A stretch of DNA of 64,000 bases from Chloroflexota bacterium (GCA_026389845.1 JAPLHB010000068.1:20374-84373); one strand, 5' to 3'. Positions 37,446 through 47,357 are shown, counted from the stretch's first letter. The notes: generated by a model not told the origin, from the letters alone. Program-made: numbers and translations.

Positions 37446-39233
37446 ATGCGCAACCGTTTGTTGTCCGTTTTCGGAGCCGTGGTGACTCTCACACTGATCC
37501 TCACGGCGTGTGTGCCGGCTGCTACGCCGGCGCCTTCTGCGCCTGCAACCGAGGCGCCCAAAGCCGCGGCGCCTCAGCCGACAGCCGTACCGCCGACCGC
37601 AGTGCCCAAACCGACTGAGGCGCCCAAGCCCACAGCCACGTCTGCGCCGAAAGTCCTGCGTGTCGCGTTCCCCCAGGAACCCGATAGCCTCAACCCGTAC
37701 TACTCTAACATGTGGTTCGCCGCGATCCTCGGCCCCCTCTACCTGTCTACCGGGCTGATCGTCTTCAACGACAAGAACGAGGCGGTCCCGCTGATCGCGA
37801 AAGAGATCCCCAGCACTGCGAACGGCGGTATCTCGGCCGACGGCAAGGTCATCACCTACAAGCTGCGCGACGACATCAAGTGGTCGGACGGCGAGCCGCT
37901 GACCGCCGATGACTACGTCTTCACCTGGCAGATGGTGATGAACGACAAGAACACGGTGCTCAGTCGCGATCCCTTCGACGTAGTGGTAGACAAGGTCGAA
38001 GCCAAGGACAAGAGCACCCTGGTCGTGACGTTCAAGGAACCCTATGCGCCCTGGCAGGCCAAGATCTTCACCGGTTCCGGCGGGCCCACAGCCGGTGCGG
38101 GCGCGCTGCCCAAGCACATCCTGGAGCCGGTCTTCCAGAAAGATGGCACCCTCGATAATGCCGAGTGGAACCGCAAGCCCACGGTCGGGATCGGGCCGTA
38201 CCTGTTCAAGGAATGGCAATCGGGCAGCCACCTGATCTTCGTGGCCAACCCGAATTACTGGCAGGGCAAGCCCAAGCTAGACCAGATCTATATCCGCATC
38301 GTGCCGGATGACGCCGCACAGCTCGCCGCGCTGAAGGCCGGCGACTCGGACGTCGGTACCTTCATTGACTACTCCGTGATGCCTGACCTGGAGAAGCTTG
38401 GCACCGTTGACCTGGTCAAGGCGGCATCGGGCTACCAGGAGTCTCTGTTCTTCAACCTCAGCACCGACGCCAAGACGAAAGGCCATCCGGCGCTCCAGGA
38501 TGTCAACGTCCGCAAGGCCGTCGTCATGGCGGTTGACCGCCAGAAGATCGTCAAGGACCTGCTCGGCGGCCGGACCAAGGTTTCGAGCACCTTCTGGGAG
38601 GACACGCCCTACGCTGATCCCAGCCAGAAGCCGCTTGCCTTTGACGCGACCGGCGCGAAGAAGCTCCTGGATGACGCCGGCTGGAAGGTGGGCGCAGACG
38701 GCATCCGCGAGAAGGACGGCGTCAAGCTGAAGCTCCGCTACGCCACCACTACGCGCGACGTTCGCAAGAGCACGCAGGTGATCGTCCAACAGATGCTGAA
38801 GGACGTGGGGATTGATGTAGAGCTGATCAACCACGCCAGCGACCTGTTCTTCGCCGGCTACGGCGACCAGGGCCCGATCGCCATGGGCCAGTATGACATC
38901 GAGCAGCACTCGTCCAACCCGGCCTTCCCCGATCCGGACTATGTGAGCTGGACGTGCAGAGAGGTCCCGTCAGACAAGAATCCGTCTGGCACGAACTACC
39001 AGTACTTCTGCGACAAGGAACTCGATGACCTCTTCACCCAGCAGGCCGTGACGGTGGACAGCCAGGCGCGCATCCAGTTGTTCTACAAGATCGGCAAGAT
39101 CCTCAATGACAAGCTCTACTGGGTGAGCCTTTGGGACGACCCGGATTGGTGGGCGATCTCCAAGAAGCTGAAGAACGCCCGGCTCTCCGGCGGCACACCA
39201 TTCTGGAACGCCTACAACTGGTCCCTCGAGTAA
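37446..39233 (+). CDS. Peptide-type ABC solute-binding lipoprotein (SBP_bac_5)
   Basis: The 595-residue protein has a signal with lipobox LTAC and a stalk of Pro/Ala/Thr repeats (about residues 23-75). The cluster-C binding domain starts LRVAFPQEPDSLNPYYSN, with the family motif region VGIGPYLFKEWQSGSHLIFVANPNYW. It should be anchored outside the membrane and bind oligopeptides, dipeptides or nickel. AAGGAGGGGAAA directly precedes the ATG. It heads an operon with two permease genes; ATPase genes are missing, so a shared ATPase from elsewhere is needed. Confidence 0.88.
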   Translation: MRNRLLSVFGAVVTLTLILTACVPAATPAPSAPATEAPKAAAPQPTAVPPTAVPKPTEAPKPTATSAPKVLRVAFPQEPDSLNPYYSNMWFAAILGPLYLSTGLIVFNDKNEAVPLIAKEIPSTANGGISADGKVITYKLRDDIKWSDGEPLTADDYVFTWQMVMNDKNTVLSRDPFDVVVDKVEAKDKSTLVVTFKEPYAPWQAKIFTGSGGPTAGAGALPKHILEPVFQKDGTLDNAEWNRKPTVGIGPYLFKEWQSGSHLIFVANPNYWQGKPKLDQIYIRIVPDDAAQLAALKAGDSDVGTFIDYSVMPDLEKLGTVDLVKAASGYQESLFFNLSTDAKTKGHPALQDVNVRKAVVMAVDRQKIVKDLLGGRTKVSSTFWEDTPYADPSQKPLAFDATGAKKLLDDAGWKVGADGIREKDGVKLKLRYATTTRDVRKSTQVIVQQMLKDVGIDVELINHASDLFFAGYGDQGPIAMGQYDIEQHSSNPAFPDPDYVSWTCREVPSDKNPSGTNYQYFCDKELDDLFTQQAVTVDSQARIQLFYKIGKILNDKLYWVSLWDDPDWWAISKKLKNARLSGGTPFWNAYNWSLE

Positions 39234-39318
39234 CGAGCTGCAGTGATGCCTGTCCCTGTCCCCTTCACCAAACCGCAAGGTGGGTGGGGGGACAGGCCTT
39301 TCCGGTTCAGGAGTTGGC

Positions 39319-40353
39319 ATGGGCTCCTATGTCGCGCGCCGCTTGATTCAAGCCATTCCTCTGCTGTTCATCATCAGCGTCATCGTCTTCGCGCTCACGT
39401 CAGAAATGGGCGATCCGCTTGCGGCGTTCGGCGGCGGGCGCAAGGCGCTCCGGTCGGAGGATCGCGCCCGACTCACGCGACAGCTCGGGCTCGACAAACC
39501 GATTTGGATGCAGTACGTGGTATGGCTGGCCGGCAACGACTGGCAGAGAGTTGACCTGGACGGCGACGGCGTCACCGAGTCAGCCGGCATTCGCCAGGGC
39601 GTGTTGCGCGGCGACTTCGGGACCTCGCTTGCCACGCACCAGCCGGTGCTGGAGATGATCAAGGAGCGGTTGCCCAACACGCTGCTGCTGATGCTGGTCA
39701 GCGAGGTCGTCATCCTGGTGTTTTCCCTCGTGATCGGCCTGATATCGGCGCTGAAACAGTATTCGATCTTCGATCACGTCATCACGACGTTTTCTTTTAT
39801 CGGCTATTCCATTCCCATTCCTCTGCTGGCGCTGGGGCTGATCTACGTTTTCGCGGTCTATTTCAAACGCTGGGGGCTGCCCTACTTCCCGACCGGCGGC
39901 ATGTTCGAGCCGGCGGCCGGGCCAAGCTGGCAGCAGACGGCCTGGCACATGGTGTTGCCCGTCACGGCCCTCTCCCTGATCAGTATCGCTGCCTACAGCC
40001 GTTACATTCGCGCCAACATGCTCGAGGTCCTCAGCCAGGATTATGTCCGCACCGCGTACGCTAAGGGGTTGACCCGCCTTCATGTGCTCTTCGTCCATGC
40101 GCTCAAGAATGCTGTGTTGCCGCTGGTGACGGTGGTGGGCCTGGACCTGCCGTTCCTCCTTGCCGGCGCCGTGGTGACGGAATCAATCTTCGCATGGCCG
40201 GGTATGGGACGGCTGTTCTACGATCACACCACGCGCTCCGACTTCCCGGTGTTGATGGGCATCATTATCATCATTGCCGTGATGGTTATCCTGTTTCAAA
40301 TCATCACTGACGTGGTTTATACGTTTCTGGATCCCCGCATCCGTTACGACTGA
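39319..40353 (+). CDS. DppB/OppB-type ABC permease
   Basis: The 344-residue protein has six predicted helices and begins SYVARRLIQAIPLLFIISVIVFAL, as usual for DppB. It ends with the EAA-loop region TAYAKGLTRLHVLFVHALKNAVLPLVT and VVYTFLDPRIRYD. The start is the ATG at 39319 after AGGAG. Compared with the family there is an insert after LAGNDWQRV reading DLDGDGVTE, an EF-hand-like calcium loop, in the first external loop. It pairs with the DppC gene 13 bp downstream. Confidence 0.88.
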   Translation: MGSYVARRLIQAIPLLFIISVIVFALTSEMGDPLAAFGGGRKALRSEDRARLTRQLGLDKPIWMQYVVWLAGNDWQRVDLDGDGVTESAGIRQGVLRGDFGTSLATHQPVLEMIKERLPNTLLLMLVSEVVILVFSLVIGLISALKQYSIFDHVITTFSFIGYSIPIPLLALGLIYVFAVYFKRWGLPYFPTGGMFEPAAGPSWQQTAWHMVLPVTALSLISIAAYSRYIRANMLEVLSQDYVRTAYAKGLTRLHVLFVHALKNAVLPLVTVVGLDLPFLLAGAVVTESIFAWPGMGRLFYDHTTRSDFPVLMGIIIIIAVMVILFQIITDVVYTFLDPRIRYD

Positions 40354-40366
40354 GGTAGAGCGCTGA

Positions 40367-41317
40367 ATGGCAACCACCAGCACCGTCCCCACAGGGTTAC
40401 CTGCGAGTGCCATGACCGCCCACGAGCCTCTCACCCCCGCGCGGATGGCCTGGCGGCGCTTTCGCCGGCACCGCATGGCGATGTTCGGGCTGGCGCTCCT
40501 GATCTCGCTGCTCCTCTACGTGACCGTGGGATCGCTCGTCTTCTCCGAGAAGTATGCGAACTACAACGACATCGCCATCAAGCTGCGGCCGCCGTCTGCG
40601 GTCCATCCATTCGGCACCGATGCCGTGGGGCGCGACATCCTGGCCCGCACGATCTACGGCGGGCAGATCTCGCTGCTGATCGGATTGGCGGCCGTCGCCG
40701 TGGCCCTGGTCGTGGGGGTTACGATCGGGGCGTTGTCCGGCTACTATGGAGGGCCTGTTGACAGCATCCTGATGCGCTTCACGGAGGCGATGCTGTGCAT
40801 CCCGCAGCTCTTCCTGCTGATCGTCGCCGCGAAGTTCCTCAGCGGCAAGATCTCAAACTTCCAGTTCTTCGGCCGGGAAATAAACGGCGGCGTGATCATC
40901 ATCGTCGTGATTATCGGACTGGATAGCTGGATGTATCTGGCGCGCATCGTCCGCTCGCAGTTCCTCTCGCTCAAGCAGCGAGACTTCGTGTTGGCGGCGC
41001 ACTGCGTCGGCGCCACCAACCTTTCGATCATGTTCCGCCATATCCTGCCCAACACCGCTGCGCCCATCATCGTCAATGCGACGTTGGGGGTAGCCGCCGC
41101 TATCTTGACCGAGGCTTACATCAGTTTCCTCGGCCTGGGTGTGCGCCAGCCCACCGCGACATGGGGCAACATGCTGGAAGACACCAACAAGTTTCTGGAG
41201 ACCGCCCCCTGGTTGTGGCTCTTCCCCGGCTTATTGATCCTCTTGACTGTGCTGGCGATCAATTTCGTGGGTGATGGTCTGCGCGATGCGCTCGATCCGC
41301 AGTCGCGGGCTATGTAA
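40367..41317 (+). CDS. DppC/OppC-type ABC permease
   Basis: The 316-residue protein has six helices and an N-terminal cytoplasmic segment ending RRFRRHRMAMFG. It has the DppC motif PFGTDAVGRDILART and the EAA loop HCVGATNLSIMFRHILPNTAAPI, and ends VGDGLRDALDPQSRAM. It forms the heterodimeric channel with the preceding DppB. It lies 13 bp after dppB and converges with the MBL hydrolase gene. Confidence 0.9.
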   Translation: MATTSTVPTGLPASAMTAHEPLTPARMAWRRFRRHRMAMFGLALLISLLLYVTVGSLVFSEKYANYNDIAIKLRPPSAVHPFGTDAVGRDILARTIYGGQISLLIGLAAVAVALVVGVTIGALSGYYGGPVDSILMRFTEAMLCIPQLFLLIVAAKFLSGKISNFQFFGREINGGVIIIVVIIGLDSWMYLARIVRSQFLSLKQRDFVLAAHCVGATNLSIMFRHILPNTAAPIIVNATLGVAAAILTEAYISFLGLGVRQPTATWGNMLEDTNKFLETAPWLWLFPGLLILLTVLAINFVGDGLRDALDPQSRAM

Positions 41318-41327
41318 CTAAGATGAG

Positions 41328-42227
41328 TCAGTAAGCCCTGGCCGCCCATCGCAACTCATTTTCCCCGATACCCACGCTCGCCTTGCCCGCCGCCTGCAGC
41401 GAGCTGAGACACGCCAACACCGTCGTCTGCGTCAGCCAGTAGATGACCGGGTTGGGGATGGTTACGCCCAGACGACGCGCGGTCAACTGAACGAGACGGG
41501 CTACGTCGCCGGTCTCGGCCAGGGAGGCAGATACCGCGGCGCGGATTGAGGCCAGGCAAACGGCGTTTTCGGCTGCCCACGGCGCGATCTGCGAGACGGC
41601 AGGCCCATGGCCGGGGACGAAGGCCGCATAGTGGCCGTCAAGGTTGGGCAGGGCCGCCAGGGTCGCCGCGGTCTGATCCACATCCACGTAGAACGGGATG
41701 CCGTGCTTGTGCAGCACCTCCGGCGCAAAGACCGCATCCGCCACGAAACAGACGTCCCCGCCCGCCACCATCATCTGGTCGGGCGCGTGGCCGCGGGCAG
41801 GAATCACAGTAAACGGTACCCCGCCGAGTACCTGATCCCCAGTCCCCAATCCCTCGGTCACCGGACACGCTTCCGCCAGGGTGAACTTATGGCGCAACTC
41901 GGCCGCAGGCGCCGCGCCGGAGAAAAGATAGAGCGGCTCCAGGATGGGATGGGCGACGACCGCCGCCTCCACCCCGGCCGCGTAGACCGGCGCGCCCGTC
42001 CGCGCCCGGATTGTCGCCGCGCCGCCGAAATGGTCCGCGTGCGCGTGCGTAATGACCACCGCGACCAGTTGCACCTTCAGGGCGTCAATGTGGCGCAGGA
42101 TCTTCTTGGCCGTGTCTTTGTCGAGGCCGGTATCTACCAGCACTGCACGGCCGTCGTGAAGGATCAACCCGGCGTTGGAACCGCCGCGGAGCTGATAGGC
42201 ATTTGGGGTAAGAGGGATGAGGTCCAT
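41328..42227 (-). CDS. MBL-fold metallohydrolase
   Basis: The 299-residue protein has the metal motif THAHADHFGG, with further ligands in PARGHAPDQM, the bridging Asp in CFVADAVFAPE and His in FVPGHGP. The fold hydrolyses thioesters, lactones or similar substrates with two zinc ions; the substrate is unknown. Around residue 124 a word repeat (GATCCCC, AGTCCCC, AATCCCT at 41834-41854) adds an in-frame TEGLGTGDQVLGG-type loop. It follows the dppC gene of the minus-strand operon by 77 bp, filled with words. Confidence 0.85.
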   Translation of the reverse strand: MDLIPLTPNAYQLRGGSNAGLILHDGRAVLVDTGLDKDTAKKILRHIDALKVQLVAVVITHAHADHFGGAATIRARTGAPVYAAGVEAAVVAHPILEPLYLFSGAAPAAELRHKFTLAEACPVTEGLGTGDQVLGGVPFTVIPARGHAPDQMMVAGGDVCFVADAVFAPEVLHKHGIPFYVDVDQTAATLAALPNLDGHYAAFVPGHGPAVSQIAPWAAENAVCLASIRAAVSASLAETGDVARLVQLTARRLGVTIPNPVIYWLTQTTVLACLSSLQAAGKASVGIGENELRWAARAY

Positions 42228-42235
42228 TGCTCTTT

Positions 42236-42300
42236 TTGAAGATTGGAGGTTGGAGGTTTCCAGTGTCCAACTTCCAGCTTCCAGCTTCTAGCTTCGCGCC
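42236..42300. repeat. GGAGGTTGGAGGTTT / CCAGCTTCCAGCTT word palindrome
   Basis: GATTGGAGGTTGGAGGTTTC and CCAACTTCCAGCTTCCAGCTTC are repeated words in opposite senses around a short centre. It lies between dppC and the MBL gene. Confidence 0.7.
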
Positions 42301-42304
42301 TTCG

Positions 42305-43195
42305 TCACGCGCGCAACCTGGGATCCAACGCGTCCCGCAGGCCATCGCCAAGCAGGTTGAAGCCGAGCACGGTGAGCATGATCGCCAAACCGGGGAAGAG
42401 CAACACCCACCAGGCGCCGCTCGTCAGGTATTTGACGCTATCCGCCAACATGGCGCCCCATTCGGGGTAGGGAGGCTGTTGGCCCAGGCCCAGGAAGCCG
42501 AGCGCGGCGATCTCCAGGATGGCGCCAGCGATGCCGAGCGTGCTCTGCACCAGGATCGGCGAGAGGCTGTTGGGCAGGACGTGGCGGAAGAGGATGCGGC
42601 CGGAGGGCGCGCCGACGGAACGCGCGGCATTGATGTACTCGAACTGCTTGACCGAGAGGACGGTCGAACGCGCGATGCGGGCGTCAACGGGAATATTGAC
42701 GATGGTAATGGCGAGCAGTGCGTTGCGCAGGCCAGGGCCGAGGAGGGCGACTACGGCGATAGCCAGCAACAGCCCCGGAAACGAGAGCAGGACATCCATC
42801 GCAAACATGATCACCAGGTCAACCGTCTTGCCAGCAAAGCCGGAAAACAGGCCCAGCAGCGCGCCAACGAGGATGGCGATCAACACCGAGCTGACGCCGA
42901 CGCCCAATGACGCCCGCGCGCCCTGCGCCACGCGATTCAAGACGTCCCGTCCCTGCTCATCTGTCCCCATCAGATGTTGAGCCGACGGCGGAAGCAGCTG
43001 GCTGACGAGGTCTGAGTCAGTTCTGGCATTATACGGGAAGACCACCGGGACGGCGACCGCAAGCAAAATGAAGAAGACCGTGATCGCCATGCCCAGGCGC
43101 GCCAGCCGGTTGGCGACGAGACGCCGCCAGGCATCATGCCAGAGGCTGCGCGGAGGCCGGGTAAGCCCTTCGGTCGTGGTAACGATGCTGCTCAC
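42305..43195 (-). CDS. DppC/OppC-type ABC permease (minus-strand operon)
   Basis: The protein of about 296 residues has six helices. It contains PPSAQHLMGTDEQGRDVLNRV and the EAA loop ARSVGAPSGRILFRHVLPNSLSPI, and ends LLGDGLRDALDPRLRA. I prefer the GTG at 43195 after AAAGG; a GTG at 43216 is possible. It lies about 120 bp after the partner dppB gene. The gap holds only short palindromic words. Confidence 0.88.
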   Translation of the reverse strand: MSSIVTTTEGLTRPPRSLWHDAWRRLVANRLARLGMAITVFFILLAVAVPVVFPYNARTDSDLVSQLLPPSAQHLMGTDEQGRDVLNRVAQGARASLGVGVSSVLIAILVGALLGLFSGFAGKTVDLVIMFAMDVLLSFPGLLLAIAVVALLGPGLRNALLAITIVNIPVDARIARSTVLSVKQFEYINAARSVGAPSGRILFRHVLPNSLSPILVQSTLGIAGAILEIAALGFLGLGQQPPYPEWGAMLADSVKYLTSGAWWVLLFPGLAIMLTVLGFNLLGDGLRDALDPRLRA

Positions 43196-43316
43196 TGGAT
43201 GCCTTTCGCTGAACACTGTGTCAGCATCCTTCGACTACGTGGCGGAAAAACGTCGCCACTCCGCTCACGCGAAGCGTGCTCCGCTTGGGTGGCCCGTAGC
43301 CGAATCTGAATGCACC

Positions 43317-44321
43317 CTAGTCGAACCTGATGCGCGGGTCCACCAGCGCGTACAGGATATCCACGCTCAGATTGACCCCCACAAAGATAATCGCAATGAA
43401 AAGGGTGACCCCCTGGACGATGGGGTAGTCGCGCGAATAGATGGCGTCAACCAGCCATCGGCCGATGCCCGGCCACGAGAAGACCGTCTCGGTGAGGATG
43501 GCGCCCGACAACAGGCGTCCCACCTGCAAGCCGATGACCGTGATGATGGGCAGCCAGGCGTTGCGCAGCGCGTGGCGGATCACCACTGTGCTTCCCTTCA
43601 GCCCTTTGGCGTGCGCCGTGCGGATGTAGTCCTGGTTTAGCACTTCAAGCATGGCCGAACGCGTCATGCGGGCGATGATCGCCATGGGAATCGTGGCCAG
43701 CGCCAGCGCCGGGAGCGCCAGGTGGCGCAGCGCCTGGAAGAAGAGCGGGATGTTCCCCCGCAGCAGGGTATCCAACAGCACCAGGTTCGTGATGGGCATG
43801 AACGACGTGCCTGCGTCCAGCCTGCCGCCCGTCGGCAGGATATGCAGCACGACTGAGAAGAAGAAGATCATCATCAGGCCGAGCCAGAAGATCGGCATGG
43901 AGACGCCAGTCAGCGCCACCAGCATGCTGGCCGCGTCGAACCAGGAGCCGCGTCGAACGGCCGAAATGACGCCCGCGGGAATGCCGACGATCAGCGCGAT
44001 CAGCATGGCCGCCAATGCAAGCTCGATCGTCGCGGGAAAGCGCCGGAGGACTTCCTGGGTCACCGGCTCCTGGCGCAGGATAGAGCGGCCCAGGTCCCCG
44101 CGCAACGCGTTGCCCAGGAAGATCAGGTACTGTTCGTGGAGGGGCTTGTTCAAGCCAAGCTGCTCGCGCACGCGGGCGATGTTCTCCGGTGTCGCGCGTT
44201 CGCCCAGCATCGTCAGCGCCGGATCGCCCGGAATCATGCGCAGGAACCCGAAGACGAGCATCGAGACGCAGAGGAGGACCGGGATCACGCCCAGGACGCG
44301 TTTGATGACATAGCTCAGCAT
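43317..44321 (-). CDS. DppB/OppB-type ABC permease (minus-strand operon)
   Basis: The 334-residue protein begins MLSYVIKRVLGVIPVLLCVSMLVFGFLRMIPGDPA. It has GDLGRSILRQEPVTQEVL, the EAA loop TAHAKGLKGSTVVIRHALRNAWLPI and the end ILYALVDPRIRFD. The start is the ATG at 44321; upstream in-frame codons do not look like DppB. It forms the channel with the downstream DppC and is fed by the binding protein encoded 149 bp upstream. Confidence 0.9.
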   Translation of the reverse strand: MLSYVIKRVLGVIPVLLCVSMLVFGFLRMIPGDPALTMLGERATPENIARVREQLGLNKPLHEQYLIFLGNALRGDLGRSILRQEPVTQEVLRRFPATIELALAAMLIALIVGIPAGVISAVRRGSWFDAASMLVALTGVSMPIFWLGLMMIFFFSVVLHILPTGGRLDAGTSFMPITNLVLLDTLLRGNIPLFFQALRHLALPALALATIPMAIIARMTRSAMLEVLNQDYIRTAHAKGLKGSTVVIRHALRNAWLPIITVIGLQVGRLLSGAILTETVFSWPGIGRWLVDAIYSRDYPIVQGVTLFIAIIFVGVNLSVDILYALVDPRIRFD

Positions 44322-44470
44322 GTTTAGGCCCTTGGCCGAAGGATCACGAGCAAGCCGTGCGCGCCGCCCGGCGCGAGGATCGGGCGGCGCCGGTGGGGTC
44401 AAGACTCGTGGGGCGGAGAAGCACTCCGCCCCACACCACTTGCACTGCCCCCTGCGGGGATCTACGACGT

Positions 44471-46243
44471 CTATTTCACGACGACCGTGTTGAAGAACTC
44501 GGTGCCGGTGGGGTTCGGCACGTAGCCCTCCACGTTGGCGAGGAACGCCAGCGGCGGCTGGTTGTTGGCGATGAAGACGCGCGTGACCTTGTCGTGGATC
44601 ATCTGCTCTGCCTGCCGATAGAGCGGCGCGCGTTCTTCCTGCTTGACCAGCATGGCGGCCTTCTTCAAGAGGTCGGACACCTCCTTGTCAGCCATAAAGC
44701 CCTCGCGCGCGATCGGCGTGTCCTTGGCGTCCATGCAGAAGAAGTAGCAGACGAAGTTGTCGGGATCGCCGTTATCGCCGGTCCAGCCGAGCATGTAGAG
44801 CGGCAACTGGCCGTTCTTGCGCTTGTCGAGGTAGGTGGTCCAGTCAACGGTCTGGAGCGTGACGTTGATGCCCGCCTTGGCCAAGTCAGCCGCGATCGCG
44901 GTGGCGATGTCCTTCGGGTTCGGATAGTACGGCCTGGAGACCGGCATGTACCAGAACTCGAGCGGCATCTTCTTGCCGTCGAAGGTAATCTCGGAGATGC
45001 CGTTCGGGAAGCCGGCATCGGCAAGCAGCTTCTTAGCTGCCGCGGCATCGTAGGCCCAGTCCTTGAGATCCTTGTTATAGCCCCAGAGCGCGGGCGGCTG
45101 GAACTGGTTGGTGACCACGCCGGTGCCGCCGTAGAACGAGGTCACGATCGGCGCCTTGTTGATCGCCTGGGCGAACGCCTGGCGCACCTTGAGATCCTGG
45201 AACTCCTTCACCTTATAGTTGAAGGCGACGTAGCCGGTGGTGTTGGCCGGCCGCAGAATCAGCTTGAACTTAGGGTTGCTCTTAAGGGCGGCGACGTCGC
45301 GCGGCTCCATGCCTTCCATGCCATGGATCTCGCCGGCCGAGAGCGCCAGCAGGCGGGACGAGTTGTTCGGGATGTTGCGGATGATGACGTTCTTCATCTT
45401 CGCCGCATTCGGCTTGTCCCAGTAGTCGGCGAACGCGGTCAGCGACACCTGCTCGTTGGCCTTCCACTCGACGAACTTGTAGGGGCCGGTGCCGACCGGG
45501 GTCTTGCAGGAGTTGACGCCGGCTTTCTCCAGCGCGGTTGGGCTCCAGAAGACGAAGATGAACATCGCCAGGTTGTTGAGGAACGGGCCTTGCGGGTCCT
45601 TCAACGTGATCTGCACGGTGCCGGCGTCCACGGCCTTGACTTCGGTGATGATGCTGGCATCGTCAAAGCCGCTGAACTGGGCTTCGAAGTACTCGAAGGT
45701 CTGCCCGGCCTTGATCTGCGCGTCGTGGGTCGGGTTCTTGGTATTCTTCCAGTAATCGAAATTCTTGACGACGGCATCCGCGTTGAAGTCGGTGCCGTCA
45801 TGGAACTTGACGCCCTTGCGCAGCGTGAAGGTCCACACCTTGCCGTCGGCCGAGGTGGTCCACTTTTCGGCCAGCGCGGGGACGGGGTTGGTCGTGTCCT
45901 TGTCGAATTTGACCAGGCCCTCGAAAACCTGATTAACGATGCGGCCGGAGATGCCGTCGGTGATGATGGCCGGGTCGAGGCACACGGGCTCGCCCTGGGC
46001 GCCGAAGATGAAGGTGTCCTGCACCTTGGGCGGCACCGGGGTGGGCGTGACGACCTTCTCGACGATCTTCTCGACCGGCTTCTCGACGATCTTCTCAACC
46101 TGCTGCGTCACGACCTTCTCGACCTGCTGCGTCACGACCTTCTCGATCACCTGAGGGGTCGGCGCAACGCAGCCCGAGATCGTTGCCAAGATGGCAACGA
46201 CTGCGAAGATGACACGGGTTCTCTTGATCCATAGAGCGGTCAT
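44471..46243 (-). CDS. Peptide-type ABC solute-binding lipoprotein with VEKVVTQQ stalk
   Basis: The 590-residue protein has a basic start, a signal and a lipobox (TISGC). A stalk of repeats (VVTQQVEKVVTQQVEKIVEK) covers about residues 33-67, and then the SBP_bac_5 domain (GAQGEPVCLDPAIITDG; VGTGPYKFVEWKANEQVSL). Such Val/Glu/Lys stalks are frequent in chloroflexotal lipoproteins and should hold the binding domain away from the membrane. The ATG at 46243 follows AGGAGGAGAACC. It heads a dppBC operon without ATPase genes. Confidence 0.88.
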   Translation of the reverse strand: MTALWIKRTRVIFAVVAILATISGCVAPTPQVIEKVVTQQVEKVVTQQVEKIVEKPVEKIVEKVVTPTPVPPKVQDTFIFGAQGEPVCLDPAIITDGISGRIVNQVFEGLVKFDKDTTNPVPALAEKWTTSADGKVWTFTLRKGVKFHDGTDFNADAVVKNFDYWKNTKNPTHDAQIKAGQTFEYFEAQFSGFDDASIITEVKAVDAGTVQITLKDPQGPFLNNLAMFIFVFWSPTALEKAGVNSCKTPVGTGPYKFVEWKANEQVSLTAFADYWDKPNAAKMKNVIIRNIPNNSSRLLALSAGEIHGMEGMEPRDVAALKSNPKFKLILRPANTTGYVAFNYKVKEFQDLKVRQAFAQAINKAPIVTSFYGGTGVVTNQFQPPALWGYNKDLKDWAYDAAAAKKLLADAGFPNGISEITFDGKKMPLEFWYMPVSRPYYPNPKDIATAIAADLAKAGINVTLQTVDWTTYLDKRKNGQLPLYMLGWTGDNGDPDNFVCYFFCMDAKDTPIAREGFMADKEVSDLLKKAAMLVKQEERAPLYRQAEQMIHDKVTRVFIANNQPPLAFLANVEGYVPNPTGTEFFNTVVVK

Positions 46244-46285
46244 AGGTTCTCCTCCTATTAGAATTGGGCCCCGATGATATGCCAT

Positions 46286-46646
46286 CGGGCCACAGCGAAT
46301 TCAGCGAGCGCACAAATCTTGTGCAAGATGCAGGAAAACGGAGCTGGGATGGATTACATCACCTCCTCTCGTTAACAGGAGTTACGCAGTCACCCCAGCG
46401 GAAGCATGCTGAGCGGAGTCCGGCGGAGTATGCCGGACGCAGTCGAAGCACGCCGGAGCGCCTTTCGCCAGCGCCACACCCTTCGACTACGCCTCGCTAA
46501 ACTACAGCGAGGCTCCGCTCAGGGTGCTCCGGGTCACATTGCGTAAGTCCTCTCGTAAAGCAGAGGGCAGTCCAGCGCCAGGTCGGCCGACCTGGCGCTG
46601 CCGCCGTGTTCAAGTTGCCCGCACCCCGTCGGCAATGCGCGTTATG
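46286..46646. other. Non-coding gap between livF and the binding-protein gene
   Basis: This holds a distal AGGAGGTGAT (minus strand, 46358-46367), words related to TCCTTCGACTACGC...GCTCAGGGTG dispersed repeats, and a perfect 28-nt palindrome at 46573-46600. No gene is apparent. I see no convincing promoter for the minus-strand peptide operon by eye. Confidence 0.6.
46573..46600. repeat. Perfect 28-nt palindrome after livF
   Basis: CAGCGCCAGGTCGG is followed directly by CCGACCTGGCGCTG, its exact reverse complement. It lies 47 bp downstream of the livF stop and could end the liv transcript or bind a dimeric protein. It has no T-run. Confidence 0.75.
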
Positions 46647-47357
46647 TCAATGTCCACCCAGGTACGCCTTCGCCACCTGAGGATTGTTCAGCAGCTCCTG
46701 GCCGGTGCCCGCGAGGACGATGCGGCCGGTTTCGAGCACGTAGCCGCGATTGGCCACCGAGAGCGCCATGAGCGCGTTCTGCTCCACCAGCAGGATCGCT
46801 ACACCCTGGTCGTTGATCTCCTTGATGATCGAGAAGATCTCCTCCACCAGGATCGGCGCCAGGCCCATCGAAGGCTCGTCCAGCAGCAACACCCGCGGCC
46901 GGGCCATCATCCCGCGGCCGATGGCGAGCATCTGCTGCTCGCCGCCGGAGAGGGTGCCGCCATACTGGGTCAGGCGCTCTTTGAGGCGCGGGAAACTCTT
47001 GAACACGCGCTCCATGCTCTGGCGGATTTCGGCCGGGTCGTCGCGCGTGAATGCGCCCATCTCCAGGTTCTCCTGGACAGTGAGCGGGGCGAAGATCTTC
47101 CGCCCTTCGGGCACATGGATCACGCCGCGGCGCACGATGTCCTGTGCGGCCGTCGTCTTAATGGACTCGCCGGCCAGCACGATGTCGCCGGTGCGCGAAC
47201 GGAGCAGGCCGGAGAGGGTCTTCAGGGTCGTGGACTTGCCGGCGCCGTTCGCGCCGATCAGCGAGACGATTTCGCCCTCTTCGACCGTGAAGCTGATGCC
47301 CTGGAGCGCATGGATCGCGCCGTAGTAGACGTTAAGGTCCTTTACCTCAAGTAACAT
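46647..47357 (-). CDS. livF: Branched-chain amino acid ABC transporter ATPase LivF
   Basis: The 236-residue protein begins MLLEVKDLNVYYGAIHALQGIS. It has Walker A GANGAGKST, signature TLSGGEQQMLAIGR, Walker B VLLLDEPSMGLAP and switch VEQN, and ends VAKAYLGGH, typical of LivF. It is the last gene of livKHMGF. A palindromic word repeat separates it from livG. Confidence 0.93.
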   Translation of the reverse strand: MLLEVKDLNVYYGAIHALQGISFTVEEGEIVSLIGANGAGKSTTLKTLSGLLRSRTGDIVLAGESIKTTAAQDIVRRGVIHVPEGRKIFAPLTVQENLEMGAFTRDDPAEIRQSMERVFKSFPRLKERLTQYGGTLSGGEQQMLAIGRGMMARPRVLLLDEPSMGLAPILVEEIFSIIKEINDQGVAILLVEQNALMALSVANRGYVLETGRIVLAGTGQELLNNPQVAKAYLGGH

